NCBI GenBank assembly: GCA_037576215.1
Contig: JBANDB010000001.1
Coordinates: forward strand, 5,394,001-5,458,000
Length of the DNA stretch: 64,000 nt
Reading direction: 5' to 3'
DNA from: Armillaria gallica
Taxonomy: Eukaryota; Basidiomycota; Agaricomycetes; Agaricales; Physalacriaceae
This document shows positions 13,735 to 24,730 of the stretch, piece after piece (positions within the stretch are counted from its first letter, which is position 1; every line of letters begins with the position of its first letter). The position numbers and the translations under genes are program-made. Below the pieces are notes generated by a model. The model saw only the letters and a list, made by a program, of their open reading frames with translations. It had not been told where the DNA came from and did not search any database.

Positions 13735-14110
13735 CAACAACTTTATGATGACCTTTGCACATCTGTATATGCTGCCCTCCTGGTCAACATACCCAAAGGC
13801 TCTTTTCAACTATATCTTTGCCTACTACAAGTCCAGCATTGTTTCCACTCAACAATCAGCACTGCACCTCACTACAAGCCATGATGGGACCTTGCTGTGA
13901 GTCTAGGATGCGGAACATGCACTGAATAAGCTTATACCATTCAAGAAGGTCCTCACCGTCGAATGTGAAGAAAAATGTTGGATGTTACAAGAAATGAGAG
14001 AATCGGTAACTCTGGTGTGCTACAACATTTTAGTAGCAAACTACACTGACAACAGTTCCAGAAGGATGCCATTTCAATTTCACTAACTCCAGTGCAGAGG
14101 ATCTGTCCTT
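13735..14110 (+). repeat. Duplicated unknown coding-like remnant, copy A
   Basis: Resembles 29697-30060 in the same orientation. Shared protein-like features include YPKALF followed by a Tyr/Lys-rich segment and then IVS. No family recognised; the frame is broken downstream. Both copies are CpG-poor. Confidence 0.45.
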
Positions 14111-14210
14111 CCCTGCTCCTTTGACCATGGATTTCATCATCACAACACAAGCAGCTCATTTGGGGAGCTGTTGCCTGAGCTTGACCATGTGCTACACCTG
14201 CAAGGCTTTC

Positions 14211-14597
14211 TGTTATGATTTTTCACTTTTTTTCTTATCTTATCTTATCTCGACACCTCAGCAGACCATGCGACTACTAGCGCTAAACCGAACGACTTCA
14301 GCATTGCTGCTCAGCTGCCTAGATACTGACAGACTTCTTGACAGTTATCATATGACAACCACATGGATATGTTTATATATAGAAATGGACGAACCAGTAT
14401 ATAAGTAGCATACTCAAAGCCATGTACCCTAGCTTTGAGCTAAGTTTAATCTTACCGGACTTTACTCTACACGCTCGCTGAGAGTCTAAGTGTTATACCG
14501 CCTCACTGTAGCAAACTCCACGGTACCTTAGGTGACTGCCCGAATGTGAAGCAGCCTTTGGTCGCCTTGTTTGTTATTCCCGAGTCCGTCCATAACA
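14211..14597 (+). repeat. 5' LTR of chromovirus copy 1
   Basis: 387 bp, starting TGTTATG and ending CCATAACA. It aligns without gaps to 24731-25117 with 22 differences, all transitions. A pyrimidine-rich TTATC repeat lies near its start; the TATA box and predicted RNA start lie in its middle. Confidence 0.93.
14398..14443 (+). promoter_or_regulatory. LTR core promoter: TATATAAG and predicted RNA 5' end
   Basis: TATATAAG (14398-14405) stands 33 bp upstream of AGCTTTGAGCTAA (14431-14443), the usual TATA-to-start spacing. The second motif is the exact reverse complement of the presumed primer-binding site just after the LTR, as expected if transcription starts there and the RNA end primes its own reverse transcription. 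Copy 2 has the same arrangement at 57377-57424. Confidence 0.65.
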
Positions 14598-14611
14598 ATT
14601 AGCTCAAAGCT
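14598..14611 (+). other. Primer-binding site, self-priming type
   Basis: ATTAGCTCAAAGCT directly follows the 5' LTR. It lacks the TGG start expected for a tRNA primer. Thirteen of its bases pair perfectly with 14431-14443 in the LTR. The same site after the copy 2 LTR (57568-57581) differs by one base. Confidence 0.65.
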
Positions 14612-14639
14612 TCTCTACTCTTTCTCTGTATGCTAGCCG

Positions 14640-17600
14640 AGAGGGAAACTGTCTCAAACTTGAACACCCAAACGATCATTGCCGTCGTACTCGCTGCCTT
14701 TTTCAGCGCAGTACTAATCTTCACCCTTCTCATCCTCTGCTGCCTCAGCTACCAAACAGAAGACAAAGAGACCTGACAACCCCCGACCCACTATATCCCT
14801 TCACACCAGATCAGGCCTGAAGCATCCATCACCATCCACGACAGCCTGCCCAACCCCCCCACCAACTCCTAGACCCATCACCCCAACTGAGAAAGACATT
14901 GTCCTCTTCGACAACCTCGCCTGACTCTTGGTAGAACTGCTCTTTGCGGTCTATCGAGAAAACCACTGACTCTTCCCTCGACACTGAAGATAGATTCCCA
15001 CAATGACAAACGAAGCACTCTCCTAGATGGCGTCATTTTCTTCCTCCTAAAACTTCTCGCCTACCTTCTCCTTGCCTTGTGGGACGACATCGAAGTGCTC
15101 CAACGACACCGTAGATGAGCCCAGATTTAACCAGCATCCAACTCACCAGCATTGGGATAGCTGTAGGAACAGCCACATTCATTTTCACTACGATCCTTCT
15201 TTGCCTCCTGTATGCCCAGGAGGTTAGAGCTTTACTAGCAAGAATCAGGGTTCACCAGCGAATCCCAAGAACCGACTTCAGAACCACCCCCTTCCCTCAA
15301 CACTATGTCAACCCCTACACCACCCAACCCCGACGACGGGTGGACCGGACAAGTGTGGCAACCGCCTGCACTATGACAATGATGACGACAAGCCACCAAA
15401 GGACCACGACCATCCGCGAGTCCTCTGGTGAGTACTACACGAGTAGGGAGGAACCCTCTAAGGTGTCAACCCCAGAGCCCTACCCCCGAGACTCAGCCCA
15501 GGGGGTACGGCGATCCCCCGAGCCCCCCATGATCCAACAACTCATTCCAATCTGGGCGGTATGGCCTCCTAACTGAGGACCCTCCTTCCCCAAACTGGAA
15601 CAAGGAAACCTGAACCTCAGCGCTGAGGATGACGCCGCCATTCACGACTGGTTTGTGCAGAACATCCCCGCCCTTATACGGGAGTGGGACCAGCTAGTCA
15701 GGCATCTATGCCCCACCACGTTTGAACTACCTGATGCCTCCAACGAGCCAGACCCTGTTCCCCCCTACTGGATATGAATGGCTGAGGAACTTCCCAGGTC
15801 ATACCCGAGACACTCAAAACCAAGGGGGAGCTTACCATTTTTTGACACCACCAACATCGTACCCTTCCTCAGTGGGACCATCTGGGTATGACCCAAGAAC
15901 CCATGAGCCCCAAACCTGTGGCCAGATGAGGATACTGACACTGATTCCGATGAGTCGGAGCCCGTCGGTGGGCAGATCCTCAATGACAGCCCAGATCCCT
16001 TCGAGGATCCAATCCCAGAGCACGACAATGATGACCCCTTCAATGTGTTTGGCCCTGACTACAAGTGGCCCGAGCTCTCTGACTTCGACCGAGAGCTATT
16101 CAGCCCCCACAGAACCGCTGCATGGGAACAGCGACAACAGGACTTCAACACCAGGGCCAGATGGCCCCACGATCAATACCCAAGGGTCCACATGGACTTT
16201 TACCTCACCACAGAATGAGGCAACCAACCCCTGGGAAGAAGGAATTCTGAAGGAACCTTCTATGACAGCTGGACCCCCAGAATCATGGCCCGAATACATG
16301 CCAACAGATTCCGAACTGAATTTCCCCCATCAGCAGGGAACCGAGTCCGCGATGGGGTACGCCTCTGGACTATCAGCAAACAGGTCAGCCTGGAGGCCGA
16401 CCTTAATGCCCTCATCATACTCGAGGACACAAGGCTCCAAGAGCTGGAGCGACCCGGACCCCTTTGATTTCGTCTATGATGAATGGATCTTTGGAGCTGG
16501 GTTCGTACCCTCACAAAATGTGGAAGACTTCCCTGATGCCCCCGAGCCACTACCCAACTCGCCCCCAAACCCACGACGACCAGGATATTACGGAGGGCCC
16601 ACGACTAGCTGACTTATTGCAGGAGCGGGAATGGAGAGGGACATGGACATGGGAACGGACATGTGGGGATGACCAATGGAACCACCAGGACCAATGGAGC
16701 AGGACAGGAATCACCAGCTACTAGAACAGATGGTGCAGATGAGGGAGGAAAATGCGTGACTCCTCGACAAGATCGCAGACCTACAAAGAAGACCCATGGA
16801 CTGGGGATGCGTGGGAGGGCCCCCCTATCACCCAGACCCCAACCATTACTTGGTACCATGCCCCATCGATTATGCCCCCCCGGCACAAGGACCCCTTGGA
16901 ACATGGAGTGCCAATGACACCCCTGCCTTCACGGGTGTCAAACCCATTCTCCTCAAGATGCCTGAACCATTTGCAGGTGAATATGAAGACATTGACAGGT
17001 TCGTCAGAGACTGTATCACATACTTCGAAATATTCTGACACCAATTCCGGGGACTTTTGTCGCTAACGGTCCCCTTTGCCACCTCTCACTTCATCGGCAA
17101 GGTATGCAGCTGGTGGACCCACCGAAGAGAGAGGCTTTGGGTCAATGGCCCCTGAGATCCTGAACTGCCCCAATACCACTACCCCCACTGGGACGACTTT
17201 GTCAAGGAGATCAATAACCAGTTCCGAGACCCCGCCATTGAAGAAGTCCATGAACAACGAATGATGGACCTGAAGATGGAAGGGAAGGCTGCCATGCTCT
17301 ACTTCCAGGAGCTGGAACAGGAGGCCAAACTAGCGGGACGACAAAAGTGAACGAGGCACCCTGGTGCACGCTGTACGAAAGGGGGTACCCTACAGCTACA
17401 CCTCGTTTGTTGCCAACATCGGAGTCAGGGTCCCAAGGACGTATACAGAATGAAAGGAGCACATCCTCCTCATGTACGAGGAACACCAGCGCAACCTGGT
17501 CTCTACAACGAACCCATGGGATTGAGCAGTGCGACAGGAAAAGACCATTGGGGAACCAGAAGCAGATTACCACCACCAGTAGCAACAAGAACACTACAGG

Positions 17601-17876
17601 TGGCGTGACAAGTTCCTCAATGGGCAAGATGAACGGCAGCGACAAGGGACGAGACTTGGTGGGGAGGTGGACCACATATGGTGAGCAAGGAAAGCCCATG
17701 GACATCAATGTGGTAAAGAAGAAACAACGAGCAGAGGGGAGGTGTTTCCGATGTGACAAGAAGGGACACCTCAGCAAGAATTGCCCCAACAAGAGAGAGA
17801 AGAAGGAGGTGCGAGTGGTGATGACAGGGGAGATACCCCTTGCCGAAAGCACCAAGGTCGAGGAGGTAAAAGAATA
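14640..17876 (+). pseudogene. gag of chromovirus copy 1 (degenerate)
   Basis: Coding sequence is spread over several frames. The 5' part is unusual: hydrophobic stretches read IIAVVLAAFFSAVLIFTLLI (about 14677-14735) and TSIGIAVGTATFIFTTILLC (about 15145-15205), followed by Pro/Asp-rich sequence. A Retrotrans_gag capsid-like domain follows at about 16935-17345 (LLKMPEPFAGEYEDIDRFVR and, after a TGA, WWTHRRERLWV and INNQFRD). A CCHC zinc knuckle (CFRCDKKGHLSKNC) occupies 17743-17784. The frame closes at 17876 after KVEEVKE, shortly before the nested element. Gag packages the element RNA; with these breaks it cannot be made as one protein. Confidence 0.75.
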
Positions 17877-18073
17877 GGTCATCAGGAGTCTGATTCCTCT
17901 GCGACGACCAAGGACTTCATGGGTGTGCACCCTCTTCCCGCTGGACGGTCTAACACTTCATTTTTACATCCAGACATTTTAACTACGCATTTGGCTATAC
18001 CCCGGTCCCCACATGCAGGGCTGGTTTCTACTTACATGACTTCAAAAAATACAGACAATACATGGCCTACATG

Positions 18074-19750
18074 CTGATGGGCCTAAGACTTCTGTGGCAA
18101 TGGCAACACCAACTCGGAATGAGATTGGGTAATTAATGTAGTGGCATGGCAATCAAGGCGATCATGTGTGCAAGTGGTTCGGGGCACCTCTGTGCAGTAG
18201 AACAATTCCTCTATATGCAAGAATACACTGCGACTTTAAGTCTGCGAAGTAGTACTGCTTGGTAGTCGAGTACTAGATGCTAAGGCTATAAGCCAGTAGG
18301 GTTCTCTTGAAGTGAGAGGGAACGAGAACTGGTATGATGTGAATACCATGAATCCATATGAGAAAACGTGGGACGAGGCTAGAAAATGTTGCTCTATGGT
18401 AATCAGAGTGGGGTGAATGATGGAGAATAGACTAAATGGTCAGCAATAGTCTATGGGTGAGTGAGGCTATGAGAAAACGGCGTGGGGACTGCGAGTGGTG
18501 AAATAAACGTGGAACAAGGTGCTGAGGGTGGAGTGGCGAGAGAAAACGTTGAACTACGAAAACTTAGCGATGATACTGGTCCTATATGATGCGATGGTGC
18601 TGAGTCGATGTCGAAACTGGTCTAATACTGAAACAATCCTATCCTATGTCAAACTAACCTTCAAGTCCACTTGAGGGACTGATACTATATGAAAACTGGC
18701 TGAAACTGATCCTAAGTCTGCTCAGAGACTACCCAAGTGGGTGACGATAACGATGGTGAAAGGGAAACTGTAAAAACTCCAATGGTGTGAAAGTGAAACG
18801 ATGATGGCCTATAAAAGATAATGGGGGCAAGGTATGGCACAGCAATCACATATTGGCACAATATGAGCATGCACCAATAGTGTTAAGAGCAAAGAGCATG
18901 TAGCGAAGGACTCTTCACAGTTAAAAACTGTGGAATAACTCTGGTGAGCTCAAGAGTCAACGTGCAATCGAGAATATGCTGGGTAAACAGTATATTGCTA
19001 TAGAATGGTGAATAGATGGAGTTTACTGGCGATAGACTAGTGTGTGACAATAATTGACGTAGTCTGGGGTCAACTAGAGATGAACTGCCCTCTAACTATG
19101 TTTTCTATCTAGTTTTTATACTAAAAGTACGAATTTATAAATAGAGTAAATATGTGAGACTTAGTAAGGCTGTAAGGCCTTAGCTTTGTAAAAAGGCATA
19201 GGAAACATATGGTCCTGGGTCTTCTAAAGTAACAGCAACTTGTTGATGTTGCCTTGTATGGATGAGAACCATATGGTTTTGCTGAGCGACGCACAGATCG
19301 TTAGGTGCTGTTTAGCTGTGGATTACCAAGTGATAATTGTTGTACTGAGGAGTACGTGTGGGGCAACATTTTCTTGAGGCCTTGGTGAAGTAACAGCCTT
19401 AGTAAACACGGTCTGTAGTTGCTGTAGCTGGGAGAGTACTCGTGCCAATCACATCATTTTCATTAAGTGATCAATGAGCACGTCAACTAGGTGCTTCTGA
19501 GTGATGCGTCAATTCCATATTGGGATGATTGTCGATCGAAGATGCCTTGCTGTGATGAAGTACAGCAATTATGATGCATGGCAAGATGGGATGGATAACA
19601 AAGCGCGTAAGGAGTGGTTGCCATAGGGTGAAAGTGGTATCAATGTGCATGCAATCATTGGTTTGCTGAAAGGCTGTTGAAGGGATAGTAGCATTAATTA
19701 GCAGGCAAAATCCATGAATTCTGAGCATACAGAGCCTGGAGGCTCATCAG
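18074..19750. mobile_element. Non-coding TIR-like element, copy A (1677 bp), nested in chromovirus copy 1
   Basis: This block has no counterpart between gag and protease in copy 2 and holds no recognisable ORF. Its right end, through GGAGGCTCATCAG, is identical over about 23 bp to the right end of the block at 38119-39508. Its left end CTGATGGGCCT... is an imperfect inverted copy of the right end (about 16 of 22), and the other block starts similarly with CTGATGAACCT. The interiors are not obviously similar but both are G/A-rich on this strand. This suggests a non-autonomous DNA transposon family. A clean target duplication was not found here. Confidence 0.5.
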
Positions 19751-22700
19751 CGCCATTCACTGACTTCTATCAGCGCACCCTTACTAGAATTGAACAACCA
19801 ATACAATGTCCTTTGGGACATGGACTTGACTAATGACTCTGTAGATGTCTCCCCACAATGGGGGATAGCTGCAGGCCCCCATACACATGCTGAAGTGGGG
19901 GAAACCTCAGCAACATGACTGGCTAATCGACCAGCAAGTAGCTCATCGCGAGTGAACGCATCGATCGAAAAGACGACTACCATATCGTCACCCATCATAA
20001 CGGCGAATCCCCAGTCGAGTGGTTTGGACTGAGAGCAAAGGAGCATAGGTGACTGCCCAGTGGTGCTTAGCTGGTCAGCTGTCCCTGCTGAAAGGGGCAG
20101 CCTCTCAGGAAGAATGCACGCAGTGACGAAGGACTGACTGGATGGGACAGAGCAAGTGCCTGGTGTGAACTCTGGAAAAGCAGACATGAAGACTGCTACA
20201 TGAGGGGCGAGTTGTCCCCGAAGAACTGCTGAACGACCAGTGGCCACAACCGAATGAGAGGGTCTGATGCAGGGCAAGCGCCCCCAGGGTGCAACTGCTC
20301 ATCGTGACGAAGGGAGGCCCGGAACGCTGAAAGCAACGAGGGATCCTACAGGCCCAGAGGTAACAGGCAGAAGCAACTCTGACTCGAGCAACTCTTCGCC
20401 AACTGGAAGAGTGCGAGCTCAGCCTGCAGCCCCTTCACAGGGTGGCACCTCCAGGATATGCACCTCCCATTTCATTGCAAAAGACCAGGACAACAAGAAA
20501 GCTGCAGGACAGGAAGCCGCTAGTGCCCAGGCAGTAAAAAGGGGGCATCAGGTAACAATGATTGAAGTACCTGACAACGAAGATGACACATCCTTCCAGA
20601 GATGGCTTGCCTTGGGCAGCCCGACAATCTCCCCGAAGCCTCGCCAAACGATACTTCTGACTCCACCAGAATCCCTGACACACACAATGAAACCTCTCCC
20701 TAACGAGAGAGTAGAGGTGACCTCACCAATGGTAGCTGTGCCCAGAGTGGTCAGTGCGAAAGTTCAGGAGGTCCCTCACTGATGGATGAAGCCTTTCGAG
20801 GTCGACTGGATGCTACGAGCTGTCCACAAAGTGCGTAGTGACAACACTGCTCATGCTATCCTTTGCCTTTGAATACACAAGGACTGAATAGGGGAACTCA
20901 CAGATGAGCTCCTCACCGAACTATGAGAACATGGCAAGCTTGCTTGCGAATGACTTTATGAGTTGCAAGAACCCATTTGCTATGTACGAGGAGCATCGGG
21001 AGACTTTATGGTCCCCATCGTCCTAGAACCCTGTATGGGCCGAAAAGTTCTGACAACCAAGGCCCTGATCGACAGCAGCTGCATGGGGAGCGCAATAAAC
21101 TGCACCTACGTACTCGAACACCAGCTTGACATGAAGAAGGCAGTAGTCCCCATTCCAGTCTACAACGCTGATGGAACCCACAACCAAGGTGGGGATATTA
21201 CTGAGTTCATAGAACTCTGCATAAAGATAGGAGATCACTGTGAGCATATCGACCTTGCAGTGACCAACCTCAGAACGAAGGATGTATACCTTGGACATGA
21301 CTGGCTCAAGCGCCATAACCCGGTCATCAACTGGAAAACTGGGAGCATCATATTTGGATGCTGTCAATGCGTCAAGAACCACACCGAACTCCCCGATGTG
21401 GATCCCAACGATCACTGGGACGAAGAACTCAAAGAAGGTGACATGATCCTCACCGTCCAAATGGAAGAAGAACTGGTCATCCGTTTGATGCACCACGCCA
21501 ATGATCTTGCAGCAAAGGTTAACGCCGACAAGCCCAAGAAGACGTTTGAAGAGCTGGTACCAGATCACTACCACTCCTTCCATGACTTGTTCTCCAAGGA
21601 GAACTTCGATGAACTACCTGAACGAAAGCCATGGGACCACGCCATCGAACTGGTGCCCAACACGAAGTCGACCTTGGATTGTAAGGTCTACCCCTTAAAC
21701 TGAAATGAACAGGAACAGCTCGACAAGTTCCTTGATGAGAACTTGGAGTCCGGATGCATCTGCCCTTCCAAGTCCCCCTTCACCTCTCCTTTCTTCTTCG
21801 TCAAGAAAAAGGATGGCACGCTGCAACCAGTACAAGACTACCACAAGCTCAATGAGATAACCATCAAGAACCGATATCTGTTACCACTCATCTCCGAACT
21901 CATTGACAAACTTTGCGGTGCCAAGTACTTCACGAAACTTGACGTTCGTTGGGGATACAACAACGTCCAAATCATGGAAGGAGATGAGGAAAAGGCTGCC
22001 TTCCACATGAACTGAGGGCTCTTTGAGCTGACTGTCATGTTCTTTGGGCTTACCAACTCGCCCACGACCTTTCAGTGGATGATGAATGACATATTCAAGG
22101 ACCTGATTGCCGAAGGCAAGGTCACCATCTATCTGGATGACATCCTAATCTTCTCCAAGGATTTGGGGGAGCACCAGCAGATCGTGAAGCACATCCTTCA
22201 ATGGCTTCATGAGAACAAACTCTTCCTCAAAGCGGAGAAGTGCAAATTTGAAGTCCTAGAAACAGAGTACCTTGGTGTTATCATCAGCCAAGACTATCCG
22301 CATGGACCCTGTCAAGATTGCAGGAATCGCAGAATGGCCAGTCCCCTGAAGGAAGAAGGAACTTCAGTTGTTCCTCAGATTCATAAACTTCTACAGGAAG
22401 TTCATCAAAATATACTCAAAGGTCATCCGCCCACTCACCCAGCTTACTGGCAATGTGGAATGGAAGTGGGGAGACGCCCAAGAAAAGGCATTCCAGAAAC
22501 TGAAGCAATGCATGGCAGAGGACATCATCCTCACCATCCCGAACAATGATGACCCTTTCAGGGTTGAAGCTGACACCAGTGAAGGAGTGGTCAGCGCTGT
22601 CCTAAGTCAACAGCAGAACGGAGTATGGCATCCAGTAGCCTTCATGTCAAAGTCACTATCTGCCCTGGAATGAAACTATGAAATCTATGACAAAGAGTTG

Positions 22701-24720
22701 CTTGCGATCATGCTCGTTCTCTCCAAATGGCACCACTACCTTATGGGCACCACGAAGGACATAGAAATCTGGATGGATCACCAGAACCTCTAGTATTTCC
22801 AACTCCCACAGAAGCTGAACCAATGACAGGCCCACTGGGTCACTGAGCTCACAGAATACCACTTCAAACTCTTCCACAAGCCAGGCGCCCAGAATGTGAA
22901 AGCTGACTTGCTTTCCTGATGAAGCGACCACAACCAAGGTACAAAGGACAACGACAACATCATCATCCTCCAGCCCACGCACTTCCGGGCCCTTATCATG
23001 CCAACCACTATGGAAGTAGATCAACGGATAGAAGAAGTGACCTGACAGGAGGAGTTATGGGACGAAGGCATCGCCACGTCCCTCAACTATGAATGAGGGA
23101 TATCCCGAAAGGAAGGGATCCTATACTACAACAACCGCGTCTATGTGCCCCGCAAACACACACTCCGAGGAGAGATCATCTCCCAATACCACAATCATAT
23201 CACTGCAGGACACCCAGGAATCGAGAAGACAAAGGAGTTAGTACTCCACAACTACTGGTGGTCCAAGATGAAAAAAGATGTTGAAGCCTACGTCAAGGGC
23301 TGTGAAACCTGCCAGTGAACCAAGTTGAGCACCCAGGCCAAGGCTGCCCCACTCTACCCAAATGCAGTACCTGTCAGCCCCTGGACTCACATCTCAGTTG
23401 ACATGATCATGGGACTCCCCAACTCTGATGGACACGATGCGATCCTCATGATTGTCGACCGATTCTCAAAAGTGATCATTCCAGTCACCTGTAACATGGA
23501 ACTCTCAGCTGAGGGATGGGCCCAAATCTTACGAGACCATGTCTACGCGTGCCATGGCATGCCCCAAGTGGTCATATCCAACTGCAGCCCACAATTCATC
23601 TCGAAATTCATGAAGGAACTATACCAAATGCTTGACATCTTGCCCAACACATCCACGGCCTTCCACCCACAGACAGACAGCCAGACCAAACAGGTCAATC
23701 AGGAGGTCAAAAAATATCTCCACATCTTCATCAACCACTGACAGACCGACTGGAGCGACTGGCTCCCACTGGTGGAGTTTGCACACAACAACCACATCCA
23801 CAGTGCCATGGGAAAAAGCCCCTTCATGGTACTATATGGCTGTAACCCTCAAATCATGCCCGATTCTCCCTGATCATCCCTGTTCTCGAATCCCGCCATG
23901 GAAGACTTGATCAAAAACATGACTACCATCCATGCAGAAACCCAGAAGGTGTTGGAAGAAGCCACTGGAAGAATGAAGGCTTAATACAACAAAAAGAAAT
24001 GTGCTGCTCACCTCTACCAGATCGGCGACCGTGTATGGCTCGACGCCAGAAACCTTCATCTCCCGCAACCCAAGAAGAAGCTCGATGACAAATGCATCAG
24101 CCCCTTCCTAATCCTCGACAAGGCTGGTGCCTCCGCCTATAAGCTCAAGCTGCCGCCGCACTGGAAGATCCACCCATGCTTCAATGAGAAGCTCTTGACC
24201 CCGTACACTCTGCCAGCATTCCCTAATCAGAAATTACTGCCTCCACCGCCCCTCGACCTTATTGAAGACAAAGAATAATATGAAATCGAAGAAGTCCTCG
24301 ATTCACGACCCCACACGATCCATGGAAAACAAGGACAGAAGCCACAAAAAGTTATCGACTATTTCGTCAAGTGGAAGGGATGGACAAGGGAACATAATTC
24401 TTGGGTCAGGGACGAGGAAATGGGAAACGCACAGGGAGCGATCAAGGAGTATGAAGACAGAGTCAGCCATGCATGATGCGTCGATGCACCCACCAAAATT
24501 GTAACCAAAGACGAAAACAAATGCATAACCATGATCCTCGACTGCAAGTACGAAGATGGCTCAATCTACTACCTCGCCCAATGACAAGACAGAAAGCAGA
24601 AATAGGTCCACGAACCGGACCAGGAACAATAGCGCTATCTAACTGAAGACTACTGGAACAGTACACAGAGCGACTCAGAGAACAATGAGCCTTAATGGCA
24701 GTCAGGACACCTGCCTTAAC
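19751..24720 (+). pseudogene. pol of chromovirus copy 1: PR-RT-RNaseH-IN-chromodomain (degenerate)
   Basis: Domains in order: poorly conserved linker (19751-20960); retropepsin (20963-21360) with ALIDSSCMGS, the active-site Gly changed to Ser; reverse transcriptase (about 21740-22290) with [14 protein letters not shown] and YLDD at 22130-22141; frame change near 22290; RNase H (about 22560-22830); integrase zinc region (HITAGHPG...CETC, about 23195-23315) and DDE core (23395-23690); chromodomain (about 24277-24450, EIEEVLDSRP and FVKWKGWTREHNSW). Premature TGA codons occur at 21701, 22014, 22671, 22917 and 23317 among others. The second integrase Asp is Asn (AAC, 23580-23582) and the Glu is Lys (AAA, 23688-23690), so integrase would be inactive even without the stops. 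The chromodomain of chromoviruses directs insertion to particular chromatin. Confidence 0.88.
24500..24625 (+). other. Extension after the chromodomain, possible degenerate second chromo-like fold
   Basis: After the chromodomain the frame continues through NKCITMILDCKYEDGSIYYL, a TGA, and then a Trp-to-stop-damaged VHEPDQEQ segment. The spacing of a strand pair (ILDCKYEDGSIYYL) and a later VHE resembles a chromodomain core. This is pattern-level evidence only. Copy 2 is cut off before this point, so no comparison is possible here. Confidence 0.25.
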
Positions 24721-24730
24721 GAGGGGGTAA
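24721..24730 (+). other. Polypurine tract
   Basis: GAGGGGGTAA immediately precedes the 3' LTR, where plus-strand DNA synthesis is primed in LTR retrotransposons. Confidence 0.7.

Larger units (their letters stand above)
9123..14205. other. CpG-poor debris without recognisable genes
   Basis: Only short frames occur, several reading like decayed protein (for example AISMDIFGSIHTKACTTHLK near 11645-11705) without a family I can name. At 12900-13560 the motifs CCAGGC, CCTGGT and CCTGGC recur many times, and a TATA-like tataaata lies near 13121, so a degenerate LTR is possible; no matching terminus or target duplication was found. From about 9.9 kb the composition turns to TG/CA-rich, CpG-poor sequence. 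Confidence 0.4.

Noticed and set aside
18074..19750. Helitron because of the hairpin near the right end
   Set aside because: There is no CTRR terminus after the hairpin and no 5' TC start; the two ends instead look like imperfect inverted repeats.
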